From JAIVGV01 sp035295985 (GTDB lineage Bacteria > Acidobacteriota > Blastocatellia > Pyrinomonadales > Pyrinomonadaceae): a stretch of 12,582 nt of DNA. Every line of letters starts with the position of its first letter. The stretch's first letter is position 1. Position numbers and translations under genes: made by a program. Where the stretch lies: NCBI GenBank assembly GCA_035295985.1, contig DATHBT010000329.1:1-12582 (forward strand). The letters are read 5' to 3'. The notes below the pieces were generated by a model. It saw nothing but the letters and a program-made list of their open reading frames with translations, ran no database searches and was not told where the DNA came from. This document shows positions 1-6,535 of the stretch, one piece after another.

Positions 1-678
1 ATGCACGACGGATTGTCCGTACCCGACCTCGGCGGCCTCGCCACAGCCCGCCTCCTGAACCCGACCTGGGCCACCTACCTGCAACGCGCCTGCGCGCGCC
101 TGAAGGCCGCCGGGCAGGCACACAAAACCGACGGCACGCACGCGCTCGTCGCCAGACTCAAGCGCACGCGCCCCTCGACCTACGAGCACTGCCTGCGCGT
201 GGCGCGCGTGGCGCGGCAGACCGGCTGCGCCTTCGGCTTCGACGCACCGCGCCTGCAACAGCTCTCGGCCTCGGCCATGATGCACGACATCGGGAAAATC
301 CTCGTGCCCGAGTCGATCCTCGGCCAACCCCGCCGGCCCACGCGCTTCGAGCAGTTCGTCCTGCACCTGCACCCGACGCTGGGGACGCTTCTGACCTCCT
401 ACTTCAACCTCCCGGCGGAGCTGCGCGTCCGCACGGAGCACCATCACGAGCGCTGGGACGGCCGCGGCTACCCGCACGGCCTCGGCGGCGAGGACATCCC
501 GCTCATGTCGCGCATCGTCAACGTCGCCGACGCCTACGACGCGATGGTCACGCGCCGCCCCTACAACTGCCCGCGCACGCAATCAGACGCCGTAGCCGAG
601 CTGCGCGCCGAGGCCGGCAAGCAGTTCGACCCGCGCGTCGTCGAGGCCTTCCTCGACGCCCGCGTCGCTCACTGCTGA
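1..678 (+). CDS. HD-GYP domain protein, probable cyclic-di-GMP phosphodiesterase (5' end uncertain)
   Basis: The 225 visible residues carry one HD-GYP domain, a metal-dependent phosphohydrolase that linearises the second messenger c-di-GMP. Visible signature residues are an early His in YEHCLRVARVA (H63), the HD pair in MMHDIGK (H95, D96), HP at 124-125, HHHE at 147-150, the GYP element DGRGYP at 153-158, and the metal-ligand region DAYDAM at 177-182, with RRPY just after. All expected catalytic elements are present, so it is probably active. No receiver, PAS or GAF domain is visible in the first 60 residues. The ATG is the first base of the window, so no ribosome binding site can be checked and the true protein may start upstream with a sensory or receiver domain. 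The C-terminus looks complete (KQFDPRVVEAFL is typical of the family) and a probable terminator follows. The domain call is firm; the full architecture is unknown. Confidence 0.9.
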   Translation: MHDGLSVPDLGGLATARLLNPTWATYLQRACARLKAAGQAHKTDGTHALVARLKRTRPSTYEHCLRVARVARQTGCAFGFDAPRLQQLSASAMMHDIGKILVPESILGQPRRPTRFEQFVLHLHPTLGTLLTSYFNLPAELRVRTEHHHERWDGRGYPHGLGGEDIPLMSRIVNVADAYDAMVTRRPYNCPRTQSDAVAELRAEAGKQFDPRVVEAFLDARVAHC

Positions 679-703
679 GAAGGCGTCTCCACTTAAGTTG
701 ACG

Positions 704-733
704 AAGGCCGCGTCCGTTTCAGGGCGCGGCCTT
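704..733 (+). terminator. Probable intrinsic terminator of the HD-GYP gene
   Basis: A perfect 9-bp GC-rich stem, AAGGCCGCG at 704-712 with CGCGGCCTT at 725-733, encloses a 12-nt loop 25 bases after the stop codon. It is followed by TTCGATTTC, a weak rather than classic U-tract. Position and stem strength support termination of the upstream gene; tail quality keeps confidence moderate. Confidence 0.5.
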
Positions 734-757
734 TCGATTTCGGGCGCGGCTGACGAG

Positions 758-795
758 AGGTCAGTACCGCCCCCGGTAGCGGGCGCAACTGACCT
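758..795. repeat. Long nested inverted repeat (hairpin or palindromic site) upstream of the permease gene
   Basis: AGGTCAGT at 758-765 pairs perfectly with ACTGACCT at 788-795, and inside it CGCCC at 768-772 pairs with GGGCG at 781-785, leaving a small internal loop and an 8-nt apical loop. Together this is a 38-nt hairpin. It has no T-tract, so it is not an obvious terminator, and it follows another hairpin at 704-733. It could be a REP-like extragenic palindrome, an operator, or a leader structure for the permease gene at 917. Only the symmetry itself is seen. Confidence 0.5.
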
Positions 796-916
796 GCCCG
801 CTCAATAAAGATGATCTGCGCCGCCAATAACTTGCCACAAAACGACGCGCCGCGGTGTTTCAGGGGCAGGAGTCCCCTTATTCGTACTGATACCCTATAA
901 AGTCGAGGCGGAGGCA

Positions 917-3355
917 ATGTTGGAAACTGTCATTCAGGATGTGCGCTACGGCGTGCGCGTGCTGGCGAAGAACCCCGGCTTCACGGCCGTGGCGGTGCTC
1001 ACCCTCGCCTTAGGGATAGGGGCCAACAGCGCGATCTTCTCCGTAGTCAACGCCGTGCTGCTCCGGCCGCTGGCCTACAAGGACCCGGAGCGGCTGGTGC
1101 TCATCAACCACAACTACCGCAAGCTCGACCTCAGGGCTACGGTCTCGGCTCCCGGTTACACGTACTACCGGGAGCACGCGCAGTCTTTCTCGGCCGTGGC
1201 AGCCGTCACGGGCTGGAACGTCAACCTCACGGGCGACGGCGAGCCGGAGCGATTGCAGGGGATGACGGTCACGCCCAACCTCTTCCCGATGCTCGGCGCG
1301 GAGGCGGCGCGCGGGCGCGTGCTCCTCGAAGAGGAGGGGCAGCCGGGGCGCAACAAGGTGGTCGTGCTGAGCGACGCGCTCTGGCAGCGTCGCTTCGGCG
1401 GCGACCAGTCGGTGGTCAACCGCACCGTCACGCTCAACGGCGAGCCTTACAGTGTCGTCGGCGTCATGCCGCCCTCGTTCCGGTTCGGCCGCGAGTTCGG
1501 CCCGCCCGCAGACTTCTGGGCGCCCATCGCCTTCACGCCCCAGCAGCTAGCCCCGACCAACCTGACGAACGAATACCTGACGGTGCTGGCGAGCCTCAAG
1601 CCCGGCGTCTCGCTCCAGCAGGCGCAGGCCGAACTCGACTCCATCGCCGCCACGCTCCGCAACCAGCACATGCCCGGCAGCGACGAGAGCAACTGGGGCC
1701 TGCTCGCGACCCCTATGGGCGAGCAGGTCGTCGGCGACATACGGCCGGCGCTCCTCGTGCTTCTGGGCGCGGTGGCGCTCGTCCTCCTGATCTCCTGTGC
1801 GAACGTGGCGAACCTGACGCTCGCTCGCGCCGCGGCGCGGCAGAAGGAGATCGCCATCCGCGCCGCGCTCGGCGCGGGGCGCGGTCGCGTCGTCAGGCAA
1901 CTCTTAACGGAGAGCACGCTCATCGCTTTGGCCGGCGGCGCGGCGGGCTTGCTGATGGCGAACTGGGGGCTGAGCTTCCTGCTCAGGATCAACGAGGATA
2001 AGATTCCGCGCGCCTACGAGATCGGTCTGGACTGGCGCGTCGTCGCCTTCACGGCCGGCGTCTCGCTGCTGACGGGCATAGTCTTCGGCCTCGGCCCGGC
2101 CTTCCAGAGCGCGCGCGTCGATCTGCACGACACGCTCAAGGAAGGCGGCCGGGGCGGCTCGGCCGGGGTGGGCCGCCGGGTGCGCGGCGCGCTCGTCGTC
2201 GCGGAGGTGTCGCTCGCGGTCGTCCTGCTCGTCGGCGCGGGGCTGCTCGTGCGCAGCTTCGTCAGCCTACAGCACGTCAGCCCCGGCTTCCGCCCGCAAC
2301 AGGTGATCGCGATGCAGGTCTCGCTGCCGGTCAACCGCTACGCGGAGCCGCGGCAGCGCGCGGCCTTCTACCGACAGGTGGCCGAAGCCATGCGCGCTCT
2401 GCCGGGCGTCCGGGCTGCGGGCGCGGTCTCGGTGCTGCCCATGAGCGGGCAGAATCAGAGCGGCAGCTTTTCAATCGAGGGTCGCCCCGTCGCGCCTAAC
2501 GAATCCATGCCGCACGGCGACCGCTGGGCCGCCACGCACGACTACTTCAACGCGATGGGCATCCCGCTGCTGCGCGGGCGCTACTTCAGCGAGCGCGACG
2601 CGGAGGACGCGCCGGGCGTGGCGATTGTTGACGAGACGATGGCGCGCAAGTACTGGCCGAACGAAGACCCCGTGGGCAAGCGCATCAGCTTCGAGGGCGG
2701 GGCGGCCAACCCGAAGTGGCGCGAGATCGTCGGCGTCGTCGGCCACGTCAAACACAGGGGGCTTGAAGGCGAGTCGCGCACGCAGTACTACGTCCCGCAC
2801 CCGCAGAACCCCAATTCGAGCATGTTCCTCGTGGCGCAGGCCGGGGGCGACCCGGCGGCGCTGGCCGCGCCCGTTCGCGAGGCCGTCCGCTCCCTCGACC
2901 GCGACCTGCCCGTCTATCGCGTGACGACGATGGAGCGGCTCGTCGCCGACTCGCTGGCGCAGCGCCGCTTCTCGATGTTGCTCTTCGGCGTCTTCGCCGG
3001 CGTGGCGCTGCTGCTCGCAATCGTCGGCCTCTACGGCGTGCTCTCTTACACGGTGGCGCAGCGGACGCACGAGATCGGCATCCGTATGGCGCTGGGCGCG
3101 CGCGCGTCCGACGTGCTGCGGCTCGTCGTCGGTCAGGGGCTGTGGCTCACGCTCCTCGGCGTCGCGCTCGGACTCGCGGGCGCGCTCGCGCTGACGCGCC
3201 TGATGGCGGGGCTGCTCTACGGCGTCTCGGCGTTTGACCCGGCGACCTTCGCGGTCGTGGCGCTGCTGCTCACGGCCGTGGCGCTCCTCGCCTGCCTCAT
3301 CCCCGCGCGCAGGGCGACGAGGGTCGATCCGACGACCGCGCTGAGGGCGGAGTAA
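917..3355 (+). CDS. MacB/FtsX-type ABC transporter permease, short-form ADOP (orphan permease)
   Basis: This 812-residue inner-membrane protein has the duplicated architecture of the acidobacterial duplicated orphan permease family. TM1 lies at about 22-48 (LTLALGIGAN then AIFSVVNAVLLRPL) and is followed by a MacB-like periplasmic core domain (about 55-270). A first FtsX block (about 275-400) holds SCANVANLTLARA, the coupling-helix-like REIAIR-type segment EIAIRAALGAGRGRVVRQLL, and further TMs. A second copy starts at GALVVAEVSLAVVLLVGAG (424-442), with another periplasmic domain and a C-terminal FtsX block (about 684-812) containing GLYGVLSYTVAQRTHEIGIR and the terminal PARRATRVDPTTALRAE. 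GAGG at 905-908, 8 nt before the ATG, is the likely Shine-Dalgarno sequence; GGAGG at 910-914 is too close. No ATPase gene adjoins it, as is usual for the family. Substrate is unknown. Unlike the permease at 9829-12501 it lacks the soluble N-terminal prefix. Confidence 0.92.
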   Translation: MLETVIQDVRYGVRVLAKNPGFTAVAVLTLALGIGANSAIFSVVNAVLLRPLAYKDPERLVLINHNYRKLDLRATVSAPGYTYYREHAQSFSAVAAVTGWNVNLTGDGEPERLQGMTVTPNLFPMLGAEAARGRVLLEEEGQPGRNKVVVLSDALWQRRFGGDQSVVNRTVTLNGEPYSVVGVMPPSFRFGREFGPPADFWAPIAFTPQQLAPTNLTNEYLTVLASLKPGVSLQQAQAELDSIAATLRNQHMPGSDESNWGLLATPMGEQVVGDIRPALLVLLGAVALVLLISCANVANLTLARAAARQKEIAIRAALGAGRGRVVRQLLTESTLIALAGGAAGLLMANWGLSFLLRINEDKIPRAYEIGLDWRVVAFTAGVSLLTGIVFGLGPAFQSARVDLHDTLKEGGRGGSAGVGRRVRGALVVAEVSLAVVLLVGAGLLVRSFVSLQHVSPGFRPQQVIAMQVSLPVNRYAEPRQRAAFYRQVAEAMRALPGVRAAGAVSVLPMSGQNQSGSFSIEGRPVAPNESMPHGDRWAATHDYFNAMGIPLLRGRYFSERDAEDAPGVAIVDETMARKYWPNEDPVGKRISFEGGAANPKWREIVGVVGHVKHRGLEGESRTQYYVPHPQNPNSSMFLVAQAGGDPAALAAPVREAVRSLDRDLPVYRVTTMERLVADSLAQRRFSMLLFGVFAGVALLLAIVGLYGVLSYTVAQRTHEIGIRMALGARASDVLRLVVGQGLWLTLLGVALGLAGALALTRLMAGLLYGVSAFDPATFAVVALLLTAVALLACLIPARRATRVDPTTALRAE

Positions 3356-3606
3356 GACCTTGGGCCGCGCGGCCGGGCGCTTTGAAACACGACCGGCGTT
3401 ACCGGCCGTGCTGATCCCCGACTGCTAAGTTATATCCGGTGGCGCGGCGGCGATCTGACGACCTCTTCCCGCGGTGAAGAGTTTTCGACGAAGGTGATGC
3501 CTTCGTCAGTCGGCCGCGCCCCGCGCATCGGCTCGTCCGCAGCGACCTGCGGGCCTCCGCCCCCTTCAATCCTTCCAACATACCGCCGAGGCTTGGTCTG
3601 AGATGT
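3356..3606. other. Gene-free spacer after the permease, with two hairpins
   Basis: No convincing coding frame is present on either strand; the long minus-strand frame across it is Arg/Ser/Pro-rich and has no family resemblance. An imperfect stem pairs 3388-3396 (CACGACCGG) with 3402-3410 (CCGGCCGTG) around a 5-nt loop, 33 bases after the permease stop. A perfect 8-bp stem pairs GACGAAGG at 3487-3494 with CCTTCGTC at 3500-3507. Neither has a following T-run, so calling them terminators would be a guess. The first may still stop permease transcription. Confidence 0.45.
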
Positions 3607-3625
3607 ATGTGAGATCACCGAGCCT
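3589..3625. promoter_or_regulatory. Candidate operator: inverted repeat overlapping the ATP-grasp promoter
   Basis: AGGCTTGGT at 3589-3597 and ACCGAGCCT at 3617-3625 form a 9-bp inverted repeat (one G-T mismatch in DNA) with a 19-nt spacer. It spans the -35 region and stops 4 bases before the -10 box at 3630, where a dimeric repressor would block polymerase. It could equally be the stem of a read-through terminator, but no T-run follows. Inference from symmetry and position only. Confidence 0.35.
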
Positions 3626-3635
3626 GTTCTATAAT
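3607..3635 (+). promoter_or_regulatory. Sigma-70-type promoter for the ATP-grasp pair
   Basis: A perfect TATAAT lies at 3630-3635 in otherwise GC-rich DNA. The -35 hexamer at 17-bp spacing (ATGTGA, 3607-3612) matches TTGACA at only three of six positions, so the promoter may need an activator or be weak. Expected transcription start is about 3642, leaving an untranslated leader of about 280 nt before the ATG at 3923. Confidence 0.55.
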
Positions 3636-3641
3636 GGGCGG

Positions 3642-3922
3642 CACCCTGAACCTGACCCTTATCAAGAGACGGCCGGCAGATCGTCTGCCGACGCCGGGTA
3701 GAATTTTTTCTACGCCCCCGCTCTGACAGTAACCCCTCGCCGAAATAAGACTTGGGAAAACGTCGGAGCCTCGCCGCTATCGCACCGACAGAACGGTTAA
3801 AAGATAGCGGGCGGCTTTCCGGCTTGAACGTCACACGAAGGTGAGAAGGTGACGCCCTCGCCCGCGACTGTGGGTGAGGACGCAGAGCTTCTCCAACGCC
3901 GCAGGGCGGCAAGGGAGGCCGT
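3642..3922 (+). ncRNA. Long structured 5' leader, candidate cis-regulatory RNA
   Basis: Between the TATAAT promoter and the first ATP-grasp gene are consecutive hairpins. Stem 1 is CGGCAGA 3674-3680 with TCTGCCG 3684-3690 (triloop, extended by GGC/GCC). Stem 2 is GTAGAA 3698-3703 with TTCTAC 3708-3713. Stem 3 is CCGCTATC 3774-3781 with GATAGCGG 3803-3810, enclosing ACCG/CGGT at 3784-3787 and 3794-3797. Stem 4 is CGTCAC 3829-3834 with GTGACG 3849-3854. Stem 5 is CCTCGCCC 3856-3863 with GGGTGAGG 3872-3879 (one G-U). Stem 6 is GCCGC 3898-3902 with GCGGC 3906-3910, flanked by CTCC 3891-3894, which can pair with GGAG inside the Shine-Dalgarno. Perfect stems this dense are unlikely to be chance and suggest a riboswitch-like or protein-binding leader. 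I recognise no known class. Confidence 0.5.
3913..3918 (+). promoter_or_regulatory. Ribosome binding site of the first ATP-grasp gene
   Basis: GGGAGG lies 4 nt before the ATG at 3923. The same hexamer with the same 4-nt spacing precedes the second ATP-grasp gene, supporting both start choices. Here the GGAG core can pair with CTCC at 3891-3894, so it may be masked in the folded leader. Confidence 0.7.
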
Positions 3923-5143
3923 ATGCCTTTCGTGATCTTCGCCGCGCCATGGTTCTCAGAGAACGCCACGCGCTTCATCGAGGCGACGGCGGGCGTCCAA
4001 GGCGTGCGGCTCGCAGTCATCAGCCAGGAGCCGCAGGAGTATCTGGCCCGGCACGTGCGCGACCGCATCGCGGCCCACTGGCGCGTCGAAAACATCTTCG
4101 ATCCCGCACAACTGGCCGACGCGGCCCGCCGGCTCTCCGCCCACTTCGGCCCCCTCCACAGAATCTTCGGCGCTTACGAGCAGTTGCAGGTTCCCTTGGC
4201 GGAAGCGCGCGAGCTGTTGGGCGTAGAGGGGATGCGCGCCGAGGCGGCACGCAACTTCCGCGACAAGTCGCGCATGAAGACTGTGCTGCGCGAGGCCGGC
4301 GTCCCCTGCGCGCGCCACCGCCTCGCCCACACCGACGCCGAGGCGTGGGCCTTCGCCGAAGAGGTCGGCTTCCCGCTCGTCCTCAAGCCGCCGGCCGGGG
4401 CCGGGGCGCAGTCCACCTTCCGCGTCGATAACGCGGAGGCGTTCGGCGAGGCATTGAGAATCTCCGCCCCCGCGCCGCACCAGCCAGTCCTCGTCGAGGA
4501 GTTCATCACGGGCGAGGAGCATTCGCTCGAAACCATCTCCGTCGGCGGTCGCGCCGTCTGGCACTCGCTCACTCACTACTACCCGACGCCGCTCGAAGTC
4601 CTGCGCAACCCCTGGATTCAGTGGTGCCTGCTCCTCCCCAGAGAGATAGACGGGCCGCAGTACGACGACATACGCGACGCCGCCGAGCGCGCGCTCACAG
4701 CACTCGGCATGGACACGGGGCTGAGCCACATGGAGTGGTTCAGGCGCGGGAACGGGAGCGTCGCCATCTCGGAGGTCGGAGCGCGCCCGCCCGGCGCGCA
4801 GATCACCACGCTCGTCTCGCGCGCGCACGACATAGACTTCCTCGACGCCTGGGGGCGCGTCATGGTGTACGGCGAGTTCTCGCCGCCCGAGCGACGCTAC
4901 GCGGCCGGCGCGGCGTACCTGCGCGGGCAGGGTCGCGGGCGCGTCGTGGCGATCCACGGGCTTGAGGAGGCCGGGCGCGAGCTGGGCGAGCTGGTGACGG
5001 ACGTGAAGCTCCCGCAGGTGGGACAGTCGCCGACGGGCGGCTACGAGGGCGAGGGTTACGTCCTCCTGCGCCACCCGGAGACCGCCGTGGTCAGGGAAGC
5101 CCTGCTCAGACTCATCAGCATGGTTCGCGTCGAACTCGGATGA
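3923..5143 (+). CDS. ATP-grasp ligase A (carboxylate-amine ligase family)
   Basis: This 406-residue, probably cytosolic enzyme has the ATP-grasp fold: it would activate a carboxylate as an acyl phosphate with ATP and join it to an amine or similar nucleophile. Visible elements are a Rossmann-like pre-ATP-grasp domain (1-110), FRDKSRMK at 112-119 opening the ATP-grasp domain, the nucleotide-binding lysine in LVLKPPAGAGA (K155), the adenine-side acidic pair in LVEEF (190-194) and GEEH (197-200), and metal-binding acidic residues in HMEWF (269-273, E271) and SEVGARPPGA (283-292, E284). The usual Asn two residues after that Glu is Gly286. It belongs broadly with L-amino-acid ligase/biotin-carboxylase-like ATP-grasp proteins; substrates cannot be read from sequence. 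It is the first gene of a likely two-gene operon with a paralogue and sits behind a long structured leader. Confidence 0.85.
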   Translation: MPFVIFAAPWFSENATRFIEATAGVQGVRLAVISQEPQEYLARHVRDRIAAHWRVENIFDPAQLADAARRLSAHFGPLHRIFGAYEQLQVPLAEARELLGVEGMRAEAARNFRDKSRMKTVLREAGVPCARHRLAHTDAEAWAFAEEVGFPLVLKPPAGAGAQSTFRVDNAEAFGEALRISAPAPHQPVLVEEFITGEEHSLETISVGGRAVWHSLTHYYPTPLEVLRNPWIQWCLLLPREIDGPQYDDIRDAAERALTALGMDTGLSHMEWFRRGNGSVAISEVGARPPGAQITTLVSRAHDIDFLDAWGRVMVYGEFSPPERRYAAGAAYLRGQGRGRVVAIHGLEEAGRELGELVTDVKLPQVGQSPTGGYEGEGYVLLRHPETAVVREALLRLISMVRVELG

Positions 5144-5153
5144 GGACGTGGCG

Positions 5154-5194
5154 GATTCCGGATTGGAAAACAGGCTGCCTTTCAATCCGCAATC
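5154..5194. repeat. Imperfect palindrome between the two ATP-grasp genes
   Basis: GATTCCGGATTG at 5154-5165 and CAATCCGCAATC at 5183-5194 are complementary at 11 of 12 positions, with a 17-nt centre that can itself pair weakly (AGG/CCT). In mRNA this gives a strong hairpin between two co-directional genes, possibly affecting relative expression or mRNA ends. The right arm is made of the heptamer repeat that follows. Confidence 0.55.
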
Positions 5195-5215
5195 CGCAAT
5201 CCCAAATCCGCAATC
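5183..5215. repeat. Heptanucleotide tandem repeat (CAATCCG-type, about 4.7 copies)
   Basis: Copies are CAATCCG (5183-5189), CAATCCG (5190-5196), CAATCCC (5197-5203), AAATCCG (5204-5210) and a partial CAATC (5211-5215). This is short tandem repeat DNA of the kind scattered in intergenic regions of some Acidobacteriota and cyanobacteria. It makes an upstream in-frame extension of the next gene read as a low-complexity NPQS-type peptide, which is why the later start at 5229 is preferred. Confidence 0.7.
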
Positions 5216-5218
5216 GAA

Positions 5219-5224
5219 GGGAGG
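5219..5224 (+). promoter_or_regulatory. Ribosome binding site deciding the start of ATP-grasp ligase B
   Basis: GGGAGG stands 4 nt before the ATG at 5229, matching the arrangement of the upstream paralogue. The alternative GTG at 5148 would translate the repeat and has no comparable site, so 5229 is taken as the start. Confidence 0.75.
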
Positions 5225-5228
5225 CGTC

Positions 5229-6446
5229 ATGTACGTCCTGTTGATCTCGCCGGGGTACCCGCACGAGATGCCGTACTTCACGCGCGCTCTGGCGTGGGCG
5301 GGGGCGAGTGTGCTCGGCGTGAGCGACCAGCCGGAGGGCGAGCTGCCGATTGAAGCGAGCGCGCACCTGACGGCCTACCTGCGAGTCCCTTCGCTCTGGG
5401 ACGAGGACGCGGTCGTCGAGGCGATCAGGCGCTGGACTTCGCCCGTCGGCGTTGACAGGGTCGAGTGCCTGTGGGAGCCAGGGATGCTTTTGGCCGCGCG
5501 CATACGCGAGACGCTCGGCGTGGCGGGCATGACCGTCGAGGAGACGGTGCCATTCCGCGACAAGGATCGGATGAAGCAGGTGCTCTCGGCCGCGGGAGTC
5601 CGCACGCCGCGCCACGCGCGCGCGACGACAGCCGAAGAGTGCAGGGACGCCGCGCGCCGCATCGGCTACCCGCTCATCCTCAAGCCCATCGCGGGGGCCG
5701 GATCGGCCGACACCTACCGCGTGGATGACGACGCCCAACTCGAAGAGACGCTGCTGCGCCTCGGCCACCTGCCCGAGGTGAACGTCGAGGAGTTCATAGA
5801 GGGCGAGGAGTTCACCTTCGACACCGTCTGCGTGGGCGGGCAAGTAGCCTACTACAACATCTCGCAGTACCGCCCGCACCCGCTGATCGCACGCACGGTC
5901 GAGTGGGTTAGCCCGCAGATCATCATGCTGCGCGACGTGGAGGCCGAGGAGTACGCCGCCGGGCGCGAGATGGGCCGCGCCGTGCTTCGCGCGCTCAACT
6001 TCCAGACGGGCTTCACGCACATGGAGTGGTTCCGCAAGCCCGGCGGCGAGGTGGTCTTCGGCGAGATCGGCTGCCGCCCGCCCGGCGCGCGCTCCGTCGA
6101 TGTGATGAACTACGCCGGCGACATAGACCTCTTCGCCGGCTGGGCCGAGGCCGTCGCGCAAGGAAAGTTCACGCAGCCCGTGGAGAGGCGTTACAACGCC
6201 GTCATCATCTACAAGCGCGCGCAAGGGTCGGGACGGATTCACAGGGTTGAGGGGCTGGAGCGGCTGCTCACGAAATACGGCGAGCACATCGTCCTCATCG
6301 ACCTGCTCCCGCCCGGCACGCCGCGCCGCGACTGGCGGCAGACGCTCCTCTCCGACGGCTACCTCGTCGTCCGCCACCCCGACCACGCGCGGGCGCTCGA
6401 GATCGCCGACGCCGTCGGCACAGACCTGCGACTGTACGCCGGCTGA
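5229..6446 (+). CDS. ATP-grasp ligase B, paralogue of A
   Basis: This 405-residue cytosolic ATP-grasp protein lines up with its upstream neighbour along its whole length: FRDKDRMK (109-116), LILKPIAGAGS (149-159, K152), NVEEF (185-189), GEEF (192-195), HMEWF (264-268, E266) and GEIGCRPPGA (278-287, E279). The core of the two proteins looks nearly half identical by eye, so they arose by duplication. As in A, the family-typical Asn after the second metal-binding Glu is Gly (G281). The N-terminus, MYVLLISPGYPHEMPYF, is a Rossmann-like strand-loop that differs from A, and the C-terminal third also diverges, consistent with different substrates or a heteromeric enzyme. The gap from A is 85 nt with no clear promoter, so the two are probably co-transcribed. 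The reaction is presumably ATP-dependent amide or peptide bond formation; the product is unknown. Confidence 0.85.
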   Translation: MYVLLISPGYPHEMPYFTRALAWAGASVLGVSDQPEGELPIEASAHLTAYLRVPSLWDEDAVVEAIRRWTSPVGVDRVECLWEPGMLLAARIRETLGVAGMTVEETVPFRDKDRMKQVLSAAGVRTPRHARATTAEECRDAARRIGYPLILKPIAGAGSADTYRVDDDAQLEETLLRLGHLPEVNVEEFIEGEEFTFDTVCVGGQVAYYNISQYRPHPLIARTVEWVSPQIIMLRDVEAEEYAAGREMGRAVLRALNFQTGFTHMEWFRKPGGEVVFGEIGCRPPGARSVDVMNYAGDIDLFAGWAEAVAQGKFTQPVERRYNAVIIYKRAQGSGRIHRVEGLERLLTKYGEHIVLIDLLPPGTPRRDWRQTLLSDGYLVVRHPDHARALEIADAVGTDLRLYAG

Positions 6447-6451
6447 CAGGT

Positions 6452-6484
6452 TAAAAAGTTAAGGGCAGCCGCTCGGCCGCCCTT
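6452..6484. terminator. Bidirectional intrinsic terminator between convergent operons
   Basis: AAGGGC at 6461-6466 pairs with GCCCTT at 6479-6484; inside, GCC pairs with GGC around a GCTC loop, with one A/C mismatch. Read on the minus strand the stem is followed by AACTTTTTAA (6452-6460), a good U-tract ending the asparaginase operon. On the plus strand the tail is only TTCCGGTTT. It lies midway between stop codons at 6446 and 6536. Confidence 0.65.
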
Positions 6485-6535
6485 TCCGGTTTGTGTACCG
6501 GCTGTGCGTCGGCTCGGCCGCACACGGCCGGTCGC

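Noticed and set aside
896..901. TATAAA as a -10 box for the short permease
   Set aside because: It lies only 15 nt before the ATG and has no -35 partner at proper spacing, so a transcript starting from it would lack the GAGG ribosome binding site.
3388..3410. Hairpin after the short permease as an intrinsic terminator
   Set aside because: One mismatch in the stem and CTGATCCCC rather than a T-run follows; kept only as a described hairpin.
3658..3669. CTTATCAAGAGA, identical to the 5' box of SAM-I riboswitches
   Set aside because: The GGTGGAGGGACTGG-type segment, the AAACCCGGCAACC segment and a closing P1 strand are all missing downstream, so the match is treated as chance; a covariance-model scan would settle it.
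3878..3888. GGACGCAGAGC, resembling part of the c-di-GMP-I (GEMM) core
   Set aside because: The required AAACC upstream and the second helix with its receptor segment are absent, and the surrounding pairing is different.
3430..4095. 221-codon minus-strand frame across the leader region
   Set aside because: Composition dominated by Arg, Ser and Pro, no domain resemblance, and it overlaps both the structured leader and the start of ligase A.
5148..5228. Upstream GTG start for ATP-grasp ligase B
   Set aside because: It would translate the heptamer repeat into low-complexity sequence; ATG 5229 has GGGAGG at ideal spacing and begins a Rossmann-like strand.
3956..5281. 441-codon minus-strand frame across ATP-grasp ligase A
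   Set aside because: Antisense shadow of a clear ATP-grasp gene in high-GC DNA, with no recognisable motifs.
5115..6386. 423-codon minus-strand frame across ATP-grasp ligase B
   Set aside because: Antisense shadow rich in Arg, Ala, Val and Asp; the opposite strand has intact ATP-grasp motifs.
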